Shown here: positions 9,097 to 16,525 of the stretch, one piece after another
Layout: every line of letters begins with the position of its first letter
How positions within the stretch are numbered: the first letter of the stretch is position 1
Virus record (IMG/VR): IMGVR_UViG_3300036761_000980
Coordinates: 1-55,879 of that record
Strand: one strand, 5' to 3'
DNA from: a virus
DNA length: 55,879 nucleotides
Position numbers and translations under genes: made by a program
The notes under the pieces: generated by a model
What the model was told of the DNA's origin: nothing
Database searches by the model: none
The model's input: only the letters and a program-made list of their open reading frames with translations

Positions 9097-10128
9097 TTAA
9101 TGTTTATTTCTTTTAACATACCTATTAGTGTAACTGCAAAGAGGTTGTAAATTGGTATGATGATTTAAATTAATAACATCTTCAATTGTTATAGCGGATG
9201 AAATAGGAATTATATGATCTAAATCCCACCCATAATTAATTTCGCCATTATATTTACCATGATTTTCCCAAGTCATCCAATCTTCAAATTGTGATTCAAT
9301 ATGATTTTTAAATTCTTCAAAGGAGCATCCTAATATTTCAACTGTTTTATTTGGCTTCTTAAAACCATTTTGTCTAAAACATATAGCAATACTACTTCTA
9401 ACGCAACTAGATAATTTGAATATAGGATCTTTTTTAATTCTTTCCCTTCTTTTTTCATTTAAAGTTTTTTTATTAGATTTTCGATATTCTTTTTTTTGTT
9501 CTTTTATAGTTTCTTTATGTTTTTCTTGATAAATTTTTATAATGTCTTTATTTTTTCCATAATATTCTTTTTTATATATTTTCTGTTTTTCTTTTATTTT
9601 TTCTTTATTAGCTTCACGATATTTTCTTTGGGCTTCTTTTATTTCTTCTTTATTTTCAATATAATGTTTTTTTCTAAGTTCATCGATTCTTTCTTTATTC
9701 TTTTTATCATATAATTTGCGGCGTTCTATTTTATGCTCTTTTCTTTTTTTGTTTCTTTTAATTTTTTCTTCTTCAATTATTTGGGCGTTTTTTTCTATAT
9801 ATTCTTTTCGTTTTTCTCTATTCTTTTCTCTGGTTTTTTTATTATACTCTTCTTTATATTTTTCATGAGTTTTTTTACAATATATACTAACTTTTTCTTT
9901 ATTATTTCTATTCCATTCCGTCTTTTTTTCTTTTATTGATTCTTTATTTTTTTCGTAATATTCTTTTCTTAATTCTTTATTTTCTTCACGATATTTTTTT
10001 GTTTGATTTTTTATTTTTTCTTTATTTTTTTCGTGATATTCTTTCTGATATTTTTTAGTATGTTCTTTTCTTTGTATTTTTTCTTCATCTGTTAATGTAT
10101 TATATTCCTTTTTTTCTTGTGACATCAT
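9097..10128 (-). CDS. HNH homing endonuclease with long Lys/Glu-rich helical N-terminus
   Basis: The C-terminus carries an HNH nuclease: WDLDHIIPIS followed by NHHTNLQPL and a final NRYVKRNK. A conserved pre-domain, LGCSFEEFKNHIESQF, precedes it. Residues about 1-250 are almost entirely charged repeats of the type Y-x-E-K-N-K-E-x-I-K, probably a long single helix or coiled coil that could track DNA. The start codon ATG at 10128 overlaps the stop of the upstream RHH gene (ATGA). The cassette is antisense to its neighbours, between ruvC and its likely terminator, which is typical of a mobile free-standing homing gene. Confidence 0.85.
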   Translation of the reverse strand: MMSQEKKEYNTLTDEEKIQRKEHTKKYQKEYHEKNKEKIKNQTKKYREENKELRKEYYEKNKESIKEKKTEWNRNNKEKVSIYCKKTHEKYKEEYNKKTREKNREKRKEYIEKNAQIIEEEKIKRNKKRKEHKIERRKLYDKKNKERIDELRKKHYIENKEEIKEAQRKYREANKEKIKEKQKIYKKEYYGKNKDIIKIYQEKHKETIKEQKKEYRKSNKKTLNEKRRERIKKDPIFKLSSCVRSSIAICFRQNGFKKPNKTVEILGCSFEEFKNHIESQFEDWMTWENHGKYNGEINYGWDLDHIIPISSAITIEDVINLNHHTNLQPLCSYTNRYVKRNKH

Positions 10129-10280
10129 AATTCTTTATTTTTAAAATAATCGATTATTAATCTTTCAATGAAAGCCGATTTGTTGTTCGTTTCTTCGTCT
10201 ACTTTCTTTATCAGTTCTCTTGAGATAGTGATTCCCAATTTTCCTTTTTTGTCTTCTGTTTTTAATTTTGGTCTTCCCAT
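10125..10280 (-). CDS. Ribbon-helix-helix DNA-binding protein, partner of HNH gene
   Basis: This 51-aa protein begins MGRPKLKTEDKKGKLGITIS and continues RELIKKVDEETNNKSAFIER. It has a basic N-terminal tail, one beta-strand (LGITIS) and two helices, the RHH pattern of MetJ/Arc/CopG dimers that insert a beta-ribbon into the major groove. The stop overlaps the HNH start by four bases, so translation is likely coupled. Related small proteins precede the endonuclease genes at 12071, 52497 and 54397. A repressor or DNA-targeting partner role is inferred. Confidence 0.8.
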   Translation of the reverse strand: MGRPKLKTEDKKGKLGITISRELIKKVDEETNNKSAFIERLIIDYFKNKEL

Positions 10281-10297
10281 AATATGTTTTATTTAAT

Positions 10298-10306
10298 AAT
10301 AAATAT
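10298..10306 (-). promoter_or_regulatory. ATATTTATT element before the first RHH gene
   Basis: On the minus strand the 9-mer ends 17 bases before the RHH start at 10280. It lies between that start and the pair of AAATCCGAT repeats, a plausible promoter/operator arrangement. Confidence 0.35.
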
Positions 10307-10320
10307 CACGAAAATTTAAA

Positions 10321-10340
10321 AAATCCGATATAAATCCGAT
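10321..10340. promoter_or_regulatory. Tandem AAATCCGAT repeats, candidate RHH operator
   Basis: Two identical 9-base copies of AAATCCGAT (10321-10329 and 10332-10340) have their starts 11 bases apart, one helical turn. RHH dimers commonly bind such tandem sites cooperatively. The repeats lie 41-60 bases upstream of the RHH start on the minus strand. The repeat is seen; binding is inferred. Confidence 0.45.
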
Positions 10341-10405
10341 TTTTTACAATTATTTTATGTATATTTGATTTGTCATTTGATTAATTATAATTTTGTTTTT
10401 AAAAG

Positions 10406-10436
10406 AGCGGGAAGTTGGTGTCTTCCCGCTTTTTTT
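10406..10436 (+). terminator. Rho-independent terminator
   Basis: A perfect 9-bp GC-rich stem (AGCGGGAAG / CTTCCCGCT) has a 7-base loop and is followed by a run of T. It is oriented for plus-strand transcription and lies just before the primase promoter. It probably ends the ruvC transcript after reading antisense through the HNH cassette. Confidence 0.85.
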
Positions 10437-10468
10437 ATCGTATATTTTTTTTTCTCATTTCTTTTTCA

Positions 10469-10476
10469 TATATTTG
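10469..10476 (+). promoter_or_regulatory. Bacteroidetes-type -7 box (TATATTTG) for primase
   Basis: TATATTTG matches the Bacteroidetes -7 consensus TAnnTTTG and ends seven bases before the primase ATG at 10484. The -33 position holds a T run rather than a clean TTTG, so the match is partial. Confidence 0.5.
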
Positions 10477-10483
10477 TGCCATT

Positions 10484-11425
10484 ATGATCGAATCCATGGT
10501 AGAATATGAACCGATAATTGATATACTTGAAGATATTTTCGGGAATTTTAAGAGTCATAACGAATCCGCAGGTCAACTAAGCGTAGATTGTCCTGTGTGT
10601 TCTTATGAAATAAAAGGTCTTGATAAAGGAGACGGTAAAGGAAATCTCGAAATAAATTACCATCAAGGGATATATCACTGCTGGTCATGTGGAGAAACCC
10701 ACGACACGCATGGAAGATTACATTGGTTAATAAAAAAATACGGATCACGCCAACAGCTCAAGAAATTCGATTTATTAATGCCTGAAGAACCAGGTGAAGT
10801 ACAAAAGAAAATATATGAGAGAGTAAGATTACCAAAAGAAAATATTTTATTTGAAACAGCAAGTGCAGGAATAAAATTAACCCATCATTATAAAAAGGCA
10901 TACAATTATCTCAAACAACGAAATGTAACTGATGAGATGATTAAAAGATATAGGATCGGTTTTTGTTATCAAGGTAAATACGCTAATAGAATCATTATTC
11001 CATCATATGATGCGGATGAAATTTTAAATTATTTCGTTGCCAGATCATACTTACCGAATTCTTATAGGAAATATGATAATCCTAAAGCAGAAAAACAAAT
11101 AATAATTTTTAATGAATATCTCATCAATTGGAGCGAGCCAATATACCTGGTGGAAGGGCCCTTCGATAGTATATTTGTTCCTAATTCAATCCCAATGTTA
11201 GGTAAAAAGTTAAGTGATTTGTTATTTGACAGATTATATGAAAGGGCGAAGAAAATTATTATTGTTCTCGATGGGGACGCCCATGAAGACGCAAAAAAAC
11301 TATATTATAGATTAGATGGAGGGAGATTGTTTAATAAAATTTGGATAACTAAACTTCCAGTAGATAAAGACATAGCCGACCTCTGCGGGGATTTAACAGA
11401 ATATCCGCCATATCAATTTAATTAA
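10484..11425 (+). CDS. DNA primase (zinc-binding plus toprim)
   Basis: This 313-aa protein has an N-terminal zinc ribbon, CPVC at about residue 36 and CWSC at about 66, as in DnaG/gp4-type primases. A toprim domain follows, with YLVEGPFDS at about 221 and the acidic motif IIVLDGDAHEDA at about 261. It makes RNA primers for lagging-strand synthesis. No helicase domain is fused. The frame stays open upstream to a TTG inside the terminator, so ATG at 10484 (or 10496) is the realistic start. Homing cassettes lie on both sides of this region. Confidence 0.85.
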   Translation: MIESMVEYEPIIDILEDIFGNFKSHNESAGQLSVDCPVCSYEIKGLDKGDGKGNLEINYHQGIYHCWSCGETHDTHGRLHWLIKKYGSRQQLKKFDLLMPEEPGEVQKKIYERVRLPKENILFETASAGIKLTHHYKKAYNYLKQRNVTDEMIKRYRIGFCYQGKYANRIIIPSYDADEILNYFVARSYLPNSYRKYDNPKAEKQIIIFNEYLINWSEPIYLVEGPFDSIFVPNSIPMLGKKLSDLLFDRLYERAKKIIIVLDGDAHEDAKKLYYRLDGGRLFNKIWITKLPVDKDIADLCGDLTEYPPYQFN

Positions 11426-11430
11426 TTATT

Positions 11431-11517
11431 ATGACAATGAAAAACTACAAAGAATTAATGAACGAAAGATATGATTTATATTTTTCTCTAAGATTTCGTC
11501 CCGAACAAAGAAATTAA
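11431..11517 (+). CDS. Possible very small ORF (28 aa)
   Basis: A short frame beginning MTMKNYKELMNERYDLYF fits tightly between the primase stop and the 11528 gene, which supports translation. It is basic and aromatic, with no recognised family. Evidence is positional only. Confidence 0.35.
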   Translation: MTMKNYKELMNERYDLYFSLRFRPEQRN

Positions 11518-11527
11518 TTATATAACA

Positions 11528-11710
11528 ATGGAAACAGCAAAAGAATTAGCTTTTAAAGCGTGGAGAGACGCAACAGAAGGTAAAATACCAACCAAGGAGC
11601 ATTTTGAAAACTGGTGGTCTCAATGGGTTTATGTTAAAGATCATAAAGATAGTTTAGAACCGAAGCATAATGTTTATGTTGATGGCCATCGATATATAAA
11701 ATTAGATTAA
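11528..11710 (+). CDS. Small hypothetical protein (60 aa)
   Basis: The predicted protein is soluble and Trp-rich (AWRDATEGK, FENWWSQWVYVKD), with a helical first half. It has no Cys motif or membrane segment. It lies in a string of small genes between primase and the exonuclease. I do not recognise it. Confidence 0.6.
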   Translation: METAKELAFKAWRDATEGKIPTKEHFENWWSQWVYVKDHKDSLEPKHNVYVDGHRYIKLD

Positions 11711-11721
11711 TAAAATATAAA

Positions 11722-11880
11722 ATGGAAACGAACTTAAAATTTAGAGTGTATTATGATGACAGTATTGATAATGTGATTATCGATATTGCAAAAAGATTAG
11801 AACAATTTGGATTAAGAATAAAATGGATTCAAGCCGAAAATGACGGCTTTGATGACTACGAGATAGAAAAAATAGAATAA
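11722..11880 (+). CDS. Small hypothetical protein (52 aa)
   Basis: It reads METNLKFRVYYDDSIDNVII and then AKRLEQFGLRIKW, ending in an acidic tail. A beta-alpha-beta arrangement is likely. It starts 11 bases after the previous gene, and its stop directly abuts the palindrome that precedes the second RHH gene. The family is unknown. Confidence 0.55.
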   Translation: METNLKFRVYYDDSIDNVIIDIAKRLEQFGLRIKWIQAENDGFDDYEIEKIE

Positions 11881-11900
11881 AAGTAGTAAAATTACTACTT
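11881..11900. promoter_or_regulatory. 20-bp inverted repeat, candidate RHH operator
   Basis: Arms AAGTAGTAA and TTACTACTT (9 bp, perfect) are separated by two bases. The palindrome starts right after the upstream stop codon and ends 28 bases before the RHH ATG. There is no T run, so a terminator is unlikely. Binding by the RHH dimer is inferred. Confidence 0.45.
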
Positions 11901-11915
11901 TAAAGAAAAAGATAG

Positions 11916-11924
11916 ATATTTATA
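11916..11924 (+). promoter_or_regulatory. ATATTTATA element before second RHH gene
   Basis: The 9-mer ends four bases before the ATG at 11929 and lies just downstream of the 20-bp palindrome. Confidence 0.4.
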
Positions 11925-11928
11925 TAAT

Positions 11929-12090
11929 ATGGGAAGAATTAAGATTGATGATAGAAAAAAGAAACGGAAAATTTCGGTTTCAATAGATCCTGAAATTATT
12001 GTTTTGTTAAAAGAAAAATCTATTAACACATCTTCTCTAATAAATAAACTATTAAAGAAGTATATTGAAAATGGAAACAAAAATTTGTAA
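11929..12090 (+). CDS. Ribbon-helix-helix DNA-binding protein, partner of HNH gene
   Basis: This 53-aa protein begins MGRIKIDDRKKKRKISVSID and continues with PEIIVLLKEKSINTSS. It has the same plan as the 10280 protein: MGR start, basic tail, a beta-strand (KISVSID), then helices split by a Ser/Asn turn. Its last 20 bases overlap the start of the HNH gene. The conserved MGR start and strand-helix-helix core make common ancestry of the cassettes likely. Confidence 0.8.
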   Translation: MGRIKIDDRKKKRKISVSIDPEIIVLLKEKSINTSSLINKLLKKYIENGNKNL

Positions 12091-12949
12091 TAAATGTGGA
12101 AACAAAAAAGAAATTATAGAGTTTAAGAAAGATACGAGAAATAATGACGGATATGGTAGAATTTGTAAAAAGTGTCATAATATTGAAAGTAAATTGTACA
12201 GAGAAAAAAATCGTAAAGAAATTTTAGAAAAACAAAAAGAACATTATCATAAAAATATTGAAAAATCAAGAGAAAAATCAAGGTTTTATTATCAAAAAAA
12301 TCCCGAAACTAAAAAGAAATATGTTGACAAAAATAGAAGCATAATAAATAAACAAGTATCAAAATGGAAAAAAGAAAATTTAGAAAAAGTTTCAGAATAT
12401 TCAAAAAAATCTTATAGAAAAAATATTGAACACAAGAAAGAGTATATTAATAAGAATCGTCAGGAAATAAATAAAAGAAATACGAGGTGGAGAAAAAATA
12501 ATAAAGAAAAGATACAAAAATTAGGAAAAAAATATCGTGAAGAACATAAAGAATATATAAAAAATTATAATCTACAAAATAAAGAAAAAATTAACGAACA
12601 AAAGCGAATAAAACGAAATAAAAGATTAATAAATGATCCTCTTTATAAATTGACAAGAAATATCAGATGTCGAATTTATATGTTTTTTAAAAAAAGGAAT
12701 ATTACAAAAAGAAATAAAACGTTTGAAATTGTAGGATGTACGCCACAAGAATTACGAAATCATATAGAAAATCAATTTACCGAAGGAATGAACTGGAATA
12801 ATTATGGGGTCTATGGCTGGCATGTGGATCATAGAATTCCGTTAGATGCAGGAAAAAATGAAGAAGAAATTTATAAATTATGTCATCATAAAAATTTACA
12901 GCCTTTATGGGCAAACGAGAACTTAAAAAAGTCAAATAAAATATTATAA
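12071..12949 (+). CDS. HNH homing endonuclease with zinc ribbon and charged helical region
   Basis: The start chosen is ATG at 12071; a TTG at 12065 is an alternative. The N-terminus has a treble-clef-like zinc site, CNKCGNKK with ICKKCHN 20-odd residues later. About 150 residues of Lys/Glu/Asn-rich helical repeats follow, then the pre-domain VGCTPQELRNHIENQF and the HNH core VDHRIPLDA with CHHKNLQPLWANENLKKS. It differs from the 9097 nuclease in having the zinc ribbon and an intact ENLKKS end. The exonuclease gene starts two bases after its stop codon. Confidence 0.85.
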   Translation: METKICNKCGNKKEIIEFKKDTRNNDGYGRICKKCHNIESKLYREKNRKEILEKQKEHYHKNIEKSREKSRFYYQKNPETKKKYVDKNRSIINKQVSKWKKENLEKVSEYSKKSYRKNIEHKKEYINKNRQEINKRNTRWRKNNKEKIQKLGKKYREEHKEYIKNYNLQNKEKINEQKRIKRNKRLINDPLYKLTRNIRCRIYMFFKKRNITKRNKTFEIVGCTPQELRNHIENQFTEGMNWNNYGVYGWHVDHRIPLDAGKNEEEIYKLCHHKNLQPLWANENLKKSNKIL

Positions 12950-12950
12950 A

Positions 12951-13805
12951 ATGGAATTAAAAGAAATATCGAAAGAAATCAAAACGATTTTAGAAGAAAA
13001 CCGAAGACAACATCGGATAAGCTTCGTAGAAGCCAAACATATTTACTATATGATGGATTCGGAGGGCAAAATGAGAAGTGGATTTCCTTCCGTATCTAAA
13101 GTAATTAAGAATTTTTTCAAGCCATTCGATGCTCAAGGAATATCGATGAAAATGGCCAAAGGCGATCCGGAAGTACAGAAACAATTATTAGCAGAGTGGG
13201 CTCAGTCTGGAAAGGATTCCGTTAATCTTGGTAGTAGGGTTCACTATGAGTTAGAAAAATATATAATTGATCAATATGGTAACTATAAAGAAGTTAGACA
13301 GCCCGAATTCGTTATCACCGAAGAACAGAGAATAAAAAGCGATAAGATGATTCAAGCTGGAAAAGATTTTATTAAATTGATGCATGATAGAGGGGGTGTT
13401 CTTCTTGATACAGAAGCCACACTAGGAAATCCAGAAGAAGGATTCGTTGGGTCCCCTGATAATATATGGTTAATGATGAATAAAGATCAGTCGGATTTTG
13501 GGTTTGTGATAACCGATCATAAGAGTGGACAGCCAAAAAACTTTGAAGTATTTCCTTATACAGGTAAACTTTATAGCCCTTTCGAACAATTCCACGATAA
13601 CACATTGGGGCACTATTATTTACAAATACCATTATATGGCAGACTACTAATTAAGATGTTGAAAGGTTCAAAATATGAGGATAAGAAATTTCTTGGAGGA
13701 GTAATTGCTTTAATGAAAGAAGACGCCACCTTTGCTGAGTATAAGGTGCCGCAACCAATCACATCAACAATATTAACAATGGATTTAAAACCTTTTTTAA
13801 AATAA
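12951..13805 (+). CDS. PD-(D/E)XK nuclease, RecB/lambda-exonuclease type
   Basis: This 284-aa protein has the motifs of the RecB-like nuclease fold: an early Glu-rich helix with GSRVHYELEKYI, GFVGSPDNIWL at about 164-174 with the first Asp, FVITDHKSGQPKN at about 184-196 with the D-x-K pair, and the QxxxY helix YYLQIPLYGRLL at about 222. Such enzymes degrade double- or single-stranded ends in phage recombination. It lies directly upstream of SbcD and SbcC homologues, supporting a role in recombination-dependent replication or host DNA degradation. Confidence 0.8.
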   Translation: MELKEISKEIKTILEENRRQHRISFVEAKHIYYMMDSEGKMRSGFPSVSKVIKNFFKPFDAQGISMKMAKGDPEVQKQLLAEWAQSGKDSVNLGSRVHYELEKYIIDQYGNYKEVRQPEFVITEEQRIKSDKMIQAGKDFIKLMHDRGGVLLDTEATLGNPEEGFVGSPDNIWLMMNKDQSDFGFVITDHKSGQPKNFEVFPYTGKLYSPFEQFHDNTLGHYYLQIPLYGRLLIKMLKGSKYEDKKFLGGVIALMKEDATFAEYKVPQPITSTILTMDLKPFLK

Positions 13806-13808
13806 AAT

Positions 13809-14630
13809 ATGATACGAAAACTAGTCCATATTTCCGATATCCACATCCATACAACTCAGTATCATGATCTATATAGAAAGCAATTCGAATTACTTTTAGA
13901 TCAACTGAATGATGAGTTTTATGGTGGGGGTGATAATGAGGATTTACACGCCTTCGACTTTAGAATTGTAATTACAGGTGATATCTTTCATCAGAAGATC
14001 AACATCTCCAATGAACAGCTTATGTTGGCAAGTTGGTTTATTGATCGATTAACTGATATAGGCCGAGTTGTTATCATTCCTGGTAACCATGATTTCTTGG
14101 AAAATAATATGGAACGATTGGATAGTATAACGCCAGTCGTGGAATTATTGAATAAGCCTGGTGAAGTACATTATTATAAAGATAGTGGAGTGTATCAGGA
14201 TGAAAACATAAATTGGGTTGTTTATTCATTATATCAACATAATGTGAGACCTGAATTCAAAAAGGAAGATGGGTTTTATGTTGGATTATTTCACGGGCCA
14301 ATTCAGGGGATGTCAACCGATTTGGGATTTACATTTGATGATGCATATGACAGAATGAATTTTGTAGATCTCAATCTTTTACTAGCGGGAGATATACATA
14401 AACGCCAAACTTTTAAATTACCTAATGGTGGTGATGCAGTTATGATAGGTTCATTTTTACAAAATAATTTTGGAGAGGATGTTAAACATCACGGATACGG
14501 GATCTTCGATATGGAAACCAAAAAATACACATTCCATGATTTACCAAATGATCAACCATTTTTACATTATAGAATAAATGACATTAAAGACATTGAAACC
14601 GAAAGCGAACAACTCGTTAATCTTGGATGA
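13809..14630 (+). CDS. sbcD: SbcD/Mre11-like nuclease subunit (T4 gp47 type)
   Basis: This calcineurin-like phosphoesterase contains all expected metal motifs: HISDIHIH (about 7-14), ITGDIFH (about 55), IPGNHDF (about 90), FHGPIQG (about 161) and AGDIHKR (about 193). At 273 aa it is shorter than T4 gp47, mainly at the C-terminus. It pairs with the SbcC-like ATPase at 16526 to process double-strand ends for strand invasion. Four small genes and a membrane-protein gene separate the two subunits. Its 3' end overlaps the next gene by 53 bases. Confidence 0.88.
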   Translation: MIRKLVHISDIHIHTTQYHDLYRKQFELLLDQLNDEFYGGGDNEDLHAFDFRIVITGDIFHQKINISNEQLMLASWFIDRLTDIGRVVIIPGNHDFLENNMERLDSITPVVELLNKPGEVHYYKDSGVYQDENINWVVYSLYQHNVRPEFKKEDGFYVGLFHGPIQGMSTDLGFTFDDAYDRMNFVDLNLLLAGDIHKRQTFKLPNGGDAVMIGSFLQNNFGEDVKHHGYGIFDMETKKYTFHDLPNDQPFLHYRINDIKDIETESEQLVNLG

Positions 14631-14946
14631 TGAGTTTCTTCAATATTGTGAATTAAATAATATTGAGGATATTCAGAAGTTGGCGAAAGAAACTTTTAAA
14701 AAGGGATTTGATTTACTGAAGTACGGAGATATGCCAGTAAATAGATTAACGCCTTCAGATAAGATTGAGAAAAAGCCCGCAAAATCTGAGTATATTGAGA
14801 AAGAAGATGTTGTTATTAAGGAAACAAAATCTGATCCTATTGTTTTTTCGCATCCAAGTTCAATATTACCAATGGAGGAGATTAAAAAAGAAATAAAACA
14901 GAAAATTGATAAGATAGTGGAAAAAAGTAACCTTTATGATGAGTAA
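14578..14946 (+). CDS. Hypothetical protein overlapping sbcD (122 aa)
   Basis: The N-terminal half is helical (DDEFLQYCELNNIEDIQKLA); the rest is Lys/Glu-rich and probably disordered with a final helix (EEIKKEIKQKIDKIVEK). The start overlaps sbcD by 53 bases, suggesting coupled translation and possibly an accessory role for the nuclease. No family is recognised. Confidence 0.6.
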   Translation: MTLKTLKPKANNSLILDDEFLQYCELNNIEDIQKLAKETFKKGFDLLKYGDMPVNRLTPSDKIEKKPAKSEYIEKEDVVIKETKSDPIVFSHPSSILPMEEIKKEIKQKIDKIVEKSNLYDE

Positions 14947-15006
14947 AGTGGAAAATAATTTCTTTTTCTGAATTTTTTTACTTATTATTGGAAAATAATC
15001 TTCCAT

Positions 15007-15249
15007 ATGGACGAATTAGAAAAACTTAAAGAGGAAAACGAAGATCTGAAAACAAAGTTAACAGATTTATTATTCGAAATGAACTATAATAAACAAACTG
15101 AGCTTATTGAATTTCTCAGGGAGATATATGATAGTGTCATAATGGAAATGGAAGAAATAGATATATCATCTAGGGATGAGATCCTTTTTAGTTTGAAGAA
15201 AAATATTGAAGAATTTGCTAAAAATAATAAAATCAATATAAATGGATAA
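15007..15249 (+). CDS. Small coiled-coil protein (80 aa)
   Basis: It is strongly acidic and helical (MDELEKLKEENEDLKTKLTD), a probable coiled coil. The upstream 60 bases carry two copies of TGGAAAATAAT 40 bases apart (14949 and 14989), of unknown meaning. It overlaps the next gene by eight bases. Confidence 0.6.
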   Translation: MDELEKLKEENEDLKTKLTDLLFEMNYNKQTELIEFLREIYDSVIMEMEEIDISSRDEILFSLKKNIEEFAKNNKINING

Positions 15250-15550
15250 ATTAATTTTATGGATGTTGATGGCATATGGAATGTCAACAATTATTGTTTA
15301 CGGACATATATTCGATAGACCTCGTGATTGGGTGATTAGTAAATCATCTTTTTGGGGGTCATTTTTTACATGTATGTTATGTATTCCAGTATGGTGTGGA
15401 TTTTTCTTATCATTTGCGTTGGGTGGGCTCACCAATGCTTATTTTGACACTGGCAACTTTACATTCTTCTTTGATGGGATGTTTACCGCTGGGTCAGTTT
15501 GGGCCATAAACGCTTTCGTCGAGTTCTTCGAGGAAAGTAGAATTAAATAA
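15242..15550 (+). CDS. Membrane protein with Cys-rich CxxC-PVWCGF motif
   Basis: This 102-aa protein has about three hydrophobic segments: an N-terminal one, FFTCMLCIPVWCGFFLSFAL at about 38-57, and a C-terminal one ending before EFFEESRIK. The CMLCIPVWCGF motif resembles the DUF1360-type arrangement of Cys residues at a membrane helix. It is not clearly a holin. Its place inside the recombination operon is unexplained. Confidence 0.6.
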   Translation: MDKLILWMLMAYGMSTIIVYGHIFDRPRDWVISKSSFWGSFFTCMLCIPVWCGFFLSFALGGLTNAYFDTGNFTFFFDGMFTAGSVWAINAFVEFFEESRIK

Positions 15551-15556
15551 TTAAAA

Positions 15557-16282
15557 ATGAATTTATTTGAAGATTGGAAGTACGAATACAGAGATTTGCC
15601 TAATGAAAGTTTTGATGATTATGTGATCAAAAAAAAGGTTGTAGAAATTGCTCCACAGTTGTTGGGACTTAATTTAAAAATAAATGAAAATCATAACGGA
15701 AAGGGAATAGATTTAATATGTGTTGATAATCCCGAAATTGGTGTGGAAGTTGAGCGTGGAGGATGGTTTGGTGATTTTTGGAAAGATTTGTATTATAGTA
15801 CCGAAGTTATGAAATGGGGATTTTCGACACTTAATATGCCAGACCGAAAATTAAGATATTGGATGGAACGATATCTATGGAGAAAACAAATGATAGAAAA
15901 TCCTGGATTCAGAAATACAATTTTCATAAGATCGAGCTGGGAATTATATCAAATGAATGTTGTACGGCCAGAAACAGTCCTTAATCCTGACAAAATTTTT
16001 CGAAAAAGAGAAAAAGTAAAAAATAATACAAAAATAGAAGGATGGGTATCATTTAAACATGAGGATGTTGAGACATTTAATTTATATAACGATTTATACA
16101 TTTTAGAATCTGAAGAAAATGGTGAATATCCTGCGTTATCAGAAGAGCGAAGACGAGAGTTAGAAATCGAAAAAAGTGAAGTAGATGAATTAGTGCAAGC
16201 TGAGAAGCGTAAAAGAGCGACAGAAAGATTAAAAGAATTACATAAACAAAAAAATAAAGATGAAGATGAAAGTAAAAATTAA
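15557..16282 (+). CDS. Hypothetical protein, possible nuclease-like fold (241 aa)
   Basis: The first 130 residues contain GKGIDLICVDNPEIGVEVER, an Asp followed by E-x-E spaced as in some PD-(D/E)XK-like folds, but no Lys completes the motif convincingly. The C-terminal 70 residues are a charged helix ending KDEDESKN. It overlaps the next gene by 23 bases. The function is unknown. Confidence 0.55.
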   Translation: MNLFEDWKYEYRDLPNESFDDYVIKKKVVEIAPQLLGLNLKINENHNGKGIDLICVDNPEIGVEVERGGWFGDFWKDLYYSTEVMKWGFSTLNMPDRKLRYWMERYLWRKQMIENPGFRNTIFIRSSWELYQMNVVRPETVLNPDKIFRKREKVKNNTKIEGWVSFKHEDVETFNLYNDLYILESEENGEYPALSEERRRELEIEKSEVDELVQAEKRKRATERLKELHKQKNKDEDESKN

Positions 16283-16523
16283 CGGGAAGATTTTCACTGC
16301 CAAGCAGGTGGAAATCAATAATATCAAAAAATTGAGAATAAAAAGGGATTTAGATGACTTTGATATTTTATTTTTCAAAGAATGGATGATGATGAAAACA
16401 GATTATAAAGAAGATATTCCGTTCATATCTAAACTATCACGAGGAAAACTAATAGACTGCTTTCCATGTGATCTTGGCGAAAATTATGTTCTATTAGTTC
16501 ACAATGATATTAAAGAAATATAA
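16260..16523 (+). CDS. Small hypothetical protein upstream of sbcC (87 aa)
   Basis: A compact alpha/beta protein (KVKINGKIFTAKQVEINNIK) that starts within the preceding gene and ends two bases before sbcC, so it is translationally linked to the recombination genes. The family is not recognised. Confidence 0.6.
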   Translation: MKMKVKINGKIFTAKQVEINNIKKLRIKRDLDDFDILFFKEWMMMKTDYKEDIPFISKLSRGKLIDCFPCDLGENYVLLVHNDIKEI

Positions 16524-16525
16524 AA

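Noticed and set aside
9496-9939. Plus-strand Phe-rich frames opposite the HNH gene
   Set aside because: Antisense of Lys/Glu-rich helical codons; poly-Phe products without a start context.
10360-10367. TATATTTG box possibly driving a short RNA ending at the 10406 terminator
   Set aside because: No -33 TTTG at the right distance and no conserved structure other than the terminator. A small RNA of about 60 bases cannot be supported from sequence alone.
14949-14999. Two TGGAAAATAAT copies 40 bases apart as an iteron or origin
   Set aside because: Only two copies in AT-rich DNA and no further repeats. Too weak to call an origin.
15557-16282. PD-(D/E)XK nuclease call for the 241-aa protein
   Set aside because: GIDLICV and VEVERG give acidic residues but the catalytic Lys and flanking motifs are missing, so it is left as hypothetical.
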